A stretch of 55,132 nt of DNA, from assembly GCA_045580815.1 (NCBI GenBank), contig JAZNOL010000115.1:1-55132 (forward strand), read 5' to 3'. A program made the position numbers and the translations under genes. Below are positions 51,493-55,132 of this stretch, piece by piece (position 1 is the stretch's first letter; each line of letters opens with the position of its first letter). This DNA is from JAZNOL01 sp045580815 (GTDB taxonomy: Bacteria > Bacillota > Clostridia > RUG12999). Under the pieces are notes generated by a model. That model did no database searches, was not told the DNA's origin, and saw nothing but the letters and a program-made list of their open reading frames with translations.

Positions 51493-52938
51493 ATGAACAC
51501 GAAGCGAAACTGGAAAATAGTATATTCAAATTACAGCGGAGCCGAGAAAAAGGCGATAGAGTTTTTAACCCGTGAGGTTGGCGGTCTTATTTTGCGTGAC
51601 AGCGGTGTTTATACAATTCATGTACTTGCCTGCGAACACGCAAACTGCACCGAAATCAACAAAAATGCCATTGTTATCGGCACTTACAGCGAAAATGAAA
51701 TTATCCGCAAATATATTAAGAAAGACGAAATTCCCGAAAACGGATACGTTGTAAAGGTTATGGACAACCCCGAAAATCCCGATTTAAAACTGGTGCTGAT
51801 AACAGCCGAAAAATCCCGTGAGGTGTTTTACGGGGCAACAGATTTTGTTGACGGTTATCTTACTTTTGAAGCACCCAAACGCTGCTGGCTGGCATTTCCG
51901 TCAGAGTTTTTTGAAAGAAAAATTCCTGATTATTACAATGCTTCTGCACCTGCAATTAAAACACGCAACGTGTGGACATGGGGACATCCCATTGACGATT
52001 ACCGCGAATATATTGACAACATTGCACGACTGAGGCTTAATCAGGTGACAATCTGGAACGATTTTGCACCCCTTAATGCAAAAGAAATCGTTGACTATGC
52101 CCACGAATACGGTATAGAAGTCATCTGGGGCTATGCCTGGGGCTGGAGCCGCAACTGCACGCAGGTGGATTTTAACAATCTGAGCAAGCTCGGTGACGAA
52201 ATTGTTGAAAAATATGAGAAAGAATACCTGACTACAGGAGCGGACGGCATTTATTTTCAGTCATTTACCGAGCTTCATGAAGAATATATCGGCAACCGTC
52301 TTATTGCCGATGTTGTGACAGAATTTGTCAATCAGACAGCCGATAAACTGCTTGCGAAATATCCTCAGTTGCATATTCAGTTTGGTTTGCACGCAACATC
52401 GGTTAAAGACCGTCTTGAGTATATCGCAAAGGTTGACAGGCGAATAAGCATTGTGTGGGAGGATTGCGGTGCGTTTCCGTATTATTATATTCCGCATGTT
52501 AAAGACGAAAATGAGTACAAAAATACGGTGGAATTTACCGACAAAATTCTTGCACTTCGTGACGGTGTGGGTTTTGGAGCACTGTATAAAGGGCACCTTG
52601 TTCAAGACTGGGAGGGCGACAAATTCTCTCACCAGAGCGGTCCCTTTGTACTTGGAATGACTTCGGAAAAAACAAAGAAAAGCGACGTGGAAATTGCAAA
52701 GCCTGTTTGGAAACGGTTCCAGACCGGCTGGCAGATGTACGGCAGGTATGCCTATGATATGACACGCCATATTGCCGAAAAAACAGGTGGTGATACTCTA
52801 CTTGGCATTGTGGGAAATTTCAATGGCGGCATATGGTTTTCCGAGGCACTTTGTGCACAGATTTTATGGGAATGTGATAAACCGTACAATGAAATTTATG
52901 AAAACGTTGCAAACCGCAAAAATATAATAACGGTGTAG
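51493..52938 (+). CDS. Putative glycoside hydrolase (GH67/GH20-like TIM barrel)
   Basis: The 481-residue protein has an N-terminal alpha/beta domain (about 1-140, KIVYSNYSGAEKKAIEFLTR) like the non-catalytic N-domain of GH67 and GH20 enzymes, then a TIM barrel (IARLRLNQVTIWNDFAPLN, YGIEVIWGYAWGWSRNC, GADGIYFQSFTELHEEYIGN, ISIVWEDCGAFPYYY). Acidic residues in FTELHEE and WEDCG are candidate catalytic residues. There is no signal peptide, so it acts inside the cell. An alpha-glucuronidase or hexosaminidase role is possible, but no family motif settles it. ATG 51493 follows AAGGAG. A terminator follows the gene. Confidence 0.7.
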   Translation: MNTKRNWKIVYSNYSGAEKKAIEFLTREVGGLILRDSGVYTIHVLACEHANCTEINKNAIVIGTYSENEIIRKYIKKDEIPENGYVVKVMDNPENPDLKLVLITAEKSREVFYGATDFVDGYLTFEAPKRCWLAFPSEFFERKIPDYYNASAPAIKTRNVWTWGHPIDDYREYIDNIARLRLNQVTIWNDFAPLNAKEIVDYAHEYGIEVIWGYAWGWSRNCTQVDFNNLSKLGDEIVEKYEKEYLTTGADGIYFQSFTELHEEYIGNRLIADVVTEFVNQTADKLLAKYPQLHIQFGLHATSVKDRLEYIAKVDRRISIVWEDCGAFPYYYIPHVKDENEYKNTVEFTDKILALRDGVGFGALYKGHLVQDWEGDKFSHQSGPFVLGMTSEKTKKSDVEIAKPVWKRFQTGWQMYGRYAYDMTRHIAEKTGGDTLLGIVGNFNGGIWFSEALCAQILWECDKPYNEIYENVANRKNIITV

Positions 52939-52958
52939 AAAAAATATAAAATATGGAT

Positions 52959-52988
52959 GTGGCAAGGTGAAAATACCTTGCCACTTTT
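52959..52988 (+). terminator. Rho-independent terminator
   Basis: A perfect 10-bp stem (52959-52968 with 52975-52984) with a 6-nt loop is followed by TTTT. It closes the glycosidase gene. Confidence 0.85.
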
Positions 52989-53093
52989 GGCAATAAAAAA
53001 ATTTTGAATAAAAGTATATGAAAATATAGGAATTTGTGATATTATTGTTTCTGCTCCCTAAAAATTAAATTATTTTTTGAGAAAGGAAATGTA

Positions 53094-53561
53094 ATGATTA
53101 AAAACAACATCAGAGATTACACAGTATCGGCATTTGAGTTTTACAGTGTTATGGGAAAACCTGAATCAGATGATTTTAAAAATCGTGTTTACGAGTATGC
53201 GCAATCAAAATACGAAAACGATCCGTTTTTAAGCGAGACTCAAAAAGCGATTAATATTCAGAATTTGTTTAAGTCTATGCAACCTGCGATTGCTGACATC
53301 TGTGCGGTAAACGAATTTTTGCAAAAAATAACGCACCGACCAAGCGGTGCGTTTATTAAAAAAGCTGTAGAAACTGTGTATATGACAAATTCAAAAACGG
53401 GATTTTCTCCCGGAGACTACTCTATGCTGGTGCATAAAGCAGAATTTGCTTTGCCTGCTTCTGAAGCAACGGTTTACCGATATCTGGCGGCGGCACGTGA
53501 AGATTTTGCCGCACTGCGCGGATTGCGTACTCCATCAACAATGCCGGCTGATTTCTGTTAG
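53094..53561 (+). CDS. Hypothetical protein
   Basis: The 155-residue protein is soluble and mostly helical. It contains KNRVYEYAQSKYENDPFLSE near the middle and LPASEATVYRYLAAAREDFA near the C-terminus, the latter with a helix-turn-helix-like look. I do not recognise a family. An AGAAAGGA site lies ahead of the ATG. Its stop codon overlaps that of the convergent M23 peptidase gene by 4 nt, and no terminator lies between them. Confidence 0.65.
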   Translation: MIKNNIRDYTVSAFEFYSVMGKPESDDFKNRVYEYAQSKYENDPFLSETQKAINIQNLFKSMQPAIADICAVNEFLQKITHRPSGAFIKKAVETVYMTNSKTGFSPGDYSMLVHKAEFALPASEATVYRYLAAAREDFAALRGLRTPSTMPADFC

Positions 53562-54922
53562 TCCATATAAGAATACGGATCAATCGGAGTGCCGTCACGG
53601 CGCACTTCAAAATGCAGATGCGGACCTGTTGAGATACCGGTTGAACCAACAAGACCGATTGTTTGACCTTTTTCAACAACATCGCCTACGCTCACGTTCA
53701 TTTTGCTTAAATGAGCATAGTATGTTGTAAGTCCGTTGTTATGGTCAACAACAATAATGTTGCCGTAATCGTATCGGTACTCTGCCTGTATTACTTTGCC
53801 ATTGTCAGCGGCAACAACAGGAGAGCCTGATGAGCCTGCAATATCAACACCCTTATGGCTTGTGCGGCGACCGTCTCTTGCACCGAAACGTGAAGAAACA
53901 TTGCCTGAAAACGGAAGCATCATAACGCCTGTTCCCATATCAGAGGGGCGTTTTTTTGTGCCAACAATAACTGTTTCAGTACTTGCAGGGGTTATTACTT
54001 CGGTTGAAATTACATCACGATGGGATTCAACCCCGTTAATGTAGGTTACGTTTGCAACAACAACCTGTTCTCCGAGAATACCAGCTGTAGCAATTTCTTG
54101 CTCGTCCGAATACATCTGGTTGTTTTCAATTGTTGAGGTCCCATAGGGAATGTTTTCGTGATAAGTTACATTTTTTATTGTTTCAACTTTAAGAAGATTG
54201 CGTAATTTAAGATATGCACTGTCATAGGATGTAATGCTGTTTTTTTCAACATATTCATTTGAAAAATCCACAGATGTAAGCAGTTTGGCGTTGTCACAGT
54301 TATAAGAATTTATAACATCATCAACGGCTTTTTTTGCAGTAGCTTCGTTTTCAGCAGTGAATGCTGCTTTGCCATCAATAATAAGTGTTGAACCAAAACG
54401 AATAACGTCCGAACGATCGGCTACATTTTGGCGAAGTGTATCAGCATCGCTTATGTCACTGCGGAGCGAAATTTTCATTACGTATACGGGCTTTTCAAGG
54501 ATTTTGCTGTAGTTTCCGTATGAAATGCCCGAAATGGCATCATTCACTTCGTTAACAATATTTTCGAAATCCTTTTTTTCATTAACAGAGCCTAAGTGTA
54601 CACCATCAATATATACATCATATCCGGCGGTAAAAAATATTGATGATACGCAAATAAGAACACCGGCGCATACGGCAGTAATTGCAGTATTTTTAAATTT
54701 TTTAAGATTTTCGGGTGACTTGGTTTTTGCCTGGTTATATTTAGAAATAATCTGTGCTTTTATGTTTTTGAAAAAAGATTTGCAAGTTTTTATGAAATTT
54801 TTACAAACAGAAATCAATTTATTTATCTTATGATTATTAACTTCCATAGCAACTTTATCTTTCTGTGAAATGCGTTGACCGTTGTCGCAAATAACACGGC
54901 AACACCGCTTTTGCGTATTCAT
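53558..54922 (-). CDS. Membrane-anchored G5-domain M23 metallopeptidase
   Basis: The protein of about 454 residues has a basic N-terminus of about 70 residues, one membrane helix (AVCAGVLICVSSIFFTAGYD), an outer region, a G5 domain (about 250-330, with ILGEQVVVANVTYINGVESH) and a C-terminal LytM-type M23 domain. The zinc ligands are present: His and Asp in SHKGVDIAGSSGS and the HLH of STGPHLHFEV. Such enzymes cut peptidoglycan cross-bridges or cross-links during growth. The start is uncertain. AGGAGG at 54938-54943 abuts an ATG at 54937 and lies 15 nt from the ATG at 54922 chosen here. A further ATG (MEVNNHK) is 26 codons in. Confidence 0.85.
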   Translation of the reverse strand: MNTQKRCCRVICDNGQRISQKDKVAMEVNNHKINKLISVCKNFIKTCKSFFKNIKAQIISKYNQAKTKSPENLKKFKNTAITAVCAGVLICVSSIFFTAGYDVYIDGVHLGSVNEKKDFENIVNEVNDAISGISYGNYSKILEKPVYVMKISLRSDISDADTLRQNVADRSDVIRFGSTLIIDGKAAFTAENEATAKKAVDDVINSYNCDNAKLLTSVDFSNEYVEKNSITSYDSAYLKLRNLLKVETIKNVTYHENIPYGTSTIENNQMYSDEQEIATAGILGEQVVVANVTYINGVESHRDVISTEVITPASTETVIVGTKKRPSDMGTGVMMLPFSGNVSSRFGARDGRRTSHKGVDIAGSSGSPVVAADNGKVIQAEYRYDYGNIIVVDHNNGLTTYYAHLSKMNVSVGDVVEKGQTIGLVGSTGISTGPHLHFEVRRDGTPIDPYSYMD

Positions 54923-54979
54923 AGAAAGAACCCACATCCTCCTTTTTGGTGCATTATTTTTGTCAGCACACAGTTACTT

Positions 54980-55008
54980 ATTATACTATATAATTAATAT
55001 GTTTTCAA
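54980..55008 (-). promoter_or_regulatory. Sigma-A promoter of the M23 peptidase gene
   Basis: On the minus strand TTGAAA (55003-55008) and TATAAT (54980-54985) are exactly 17 bp apart, about 55 nt ahead of the coding start. Confidence 0.8.
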
Positions 55009-55075
55009 GTGGAAACAATATATAGTATGCTAAAATTATCTGTTTCTCGATAAAGCAAAATATTAGTTGCTTCTT

Positions 55076-55116
55076 TGCCGGATTTCTGCAGATTTCATTG
55101 TCCGGCATTCTTTTTT
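55076..55116 (+). terminator. Terminator-like hairpin at the right edge
   Basis: TGCCGGA (55076-55082) pairs with TCCGGCA (55101-55107) and is followed by TTCTTTTTT. It is oriented for the plus strand, where no coding gene lies upstream within 1.5 kb, so it may end a short RNA or belong to something outside the window. Confidence 0.35.
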
Positions 55117-55132
55117 GAATTATAATATCATT

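Overview
The window is AT-rich DNA from a low-GC Gram-positive bacterium, most likely an uncultivated member of the Clostridia. The evidence is strong AGGAGG-type ribosome binding sites, sigma-A promoters with 17-bp spacers (several with an extended TGn -10), S-layer homology (SLH) proteins, a G5/M23 wall peptidase, and a sugar ABC importer with no ATPase of its own. No rRNA, tRNA, CRISPR array or intact insertion sequence was found.

Left edge (1-1600): decayed accessory DNA, with a possible holin-like toxin remnant on the minus strand, a zinc-ribbon protein and a phage-like gene remnant. Positions 1600-16000 are mainly housekeeping on the plus strand: a mutarotase-fold protein, Mfd, a GT28 glycolipid glycosyltransferase with a small membrane protein, an SLH surface protein, then a phosphate cluster (Na/Pi symporter with PhoU-like domain, pyridoxamine kinase, PhoB/PhoR-type pair, HD hydrolase). 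PhoP-box-like repeats lie upstream of the symporter. A 303-bp element with perfect 17-bp terminal inverted repeats follows (15974-16276).

Positions 16288-43619 hold the most notable block. On the minus strand are a beta-propeller glycosidase and a histidine kinase / NarL-type regulator / diguanylate cyclase operon. Divergent from the latter is a run of 11 plus-strand genes: sugar-binding lipoprotein, two permeases, two secreted PL8-type polysaccharide lyases, two secreted proteins built from a repeated binding-like module, two SLH proteins, a double FAD-oxidoreductase fusion and a GH88 unsaturated glucuronyl hydrolase. The reading is a Gram-positive utilization locus for a uronic-acid polysaccharide (hyaluronan or chondroitin type, or xanthan). 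Extracellular lyases would make unsaturated oligosaccharides, the importer would take them up, and GH88 would finish them in the cytoplasm. No sulfatase is present.

Positions 43620-55132: repeat debris, a truncated UlaG-like lactonase joined to the tail of another gene, an enolase-superfamily dehydratase, an isolated str operon (rpsL, rpsG, fusA, tuf), an AraC regulator divergent from a glycosidase, an unknown gene and a G5/M23 peptidase. The tuf reading frame is full length except for one in-frame TGA at the conserved Arg117 codon, which is the most striking single anomaly here.
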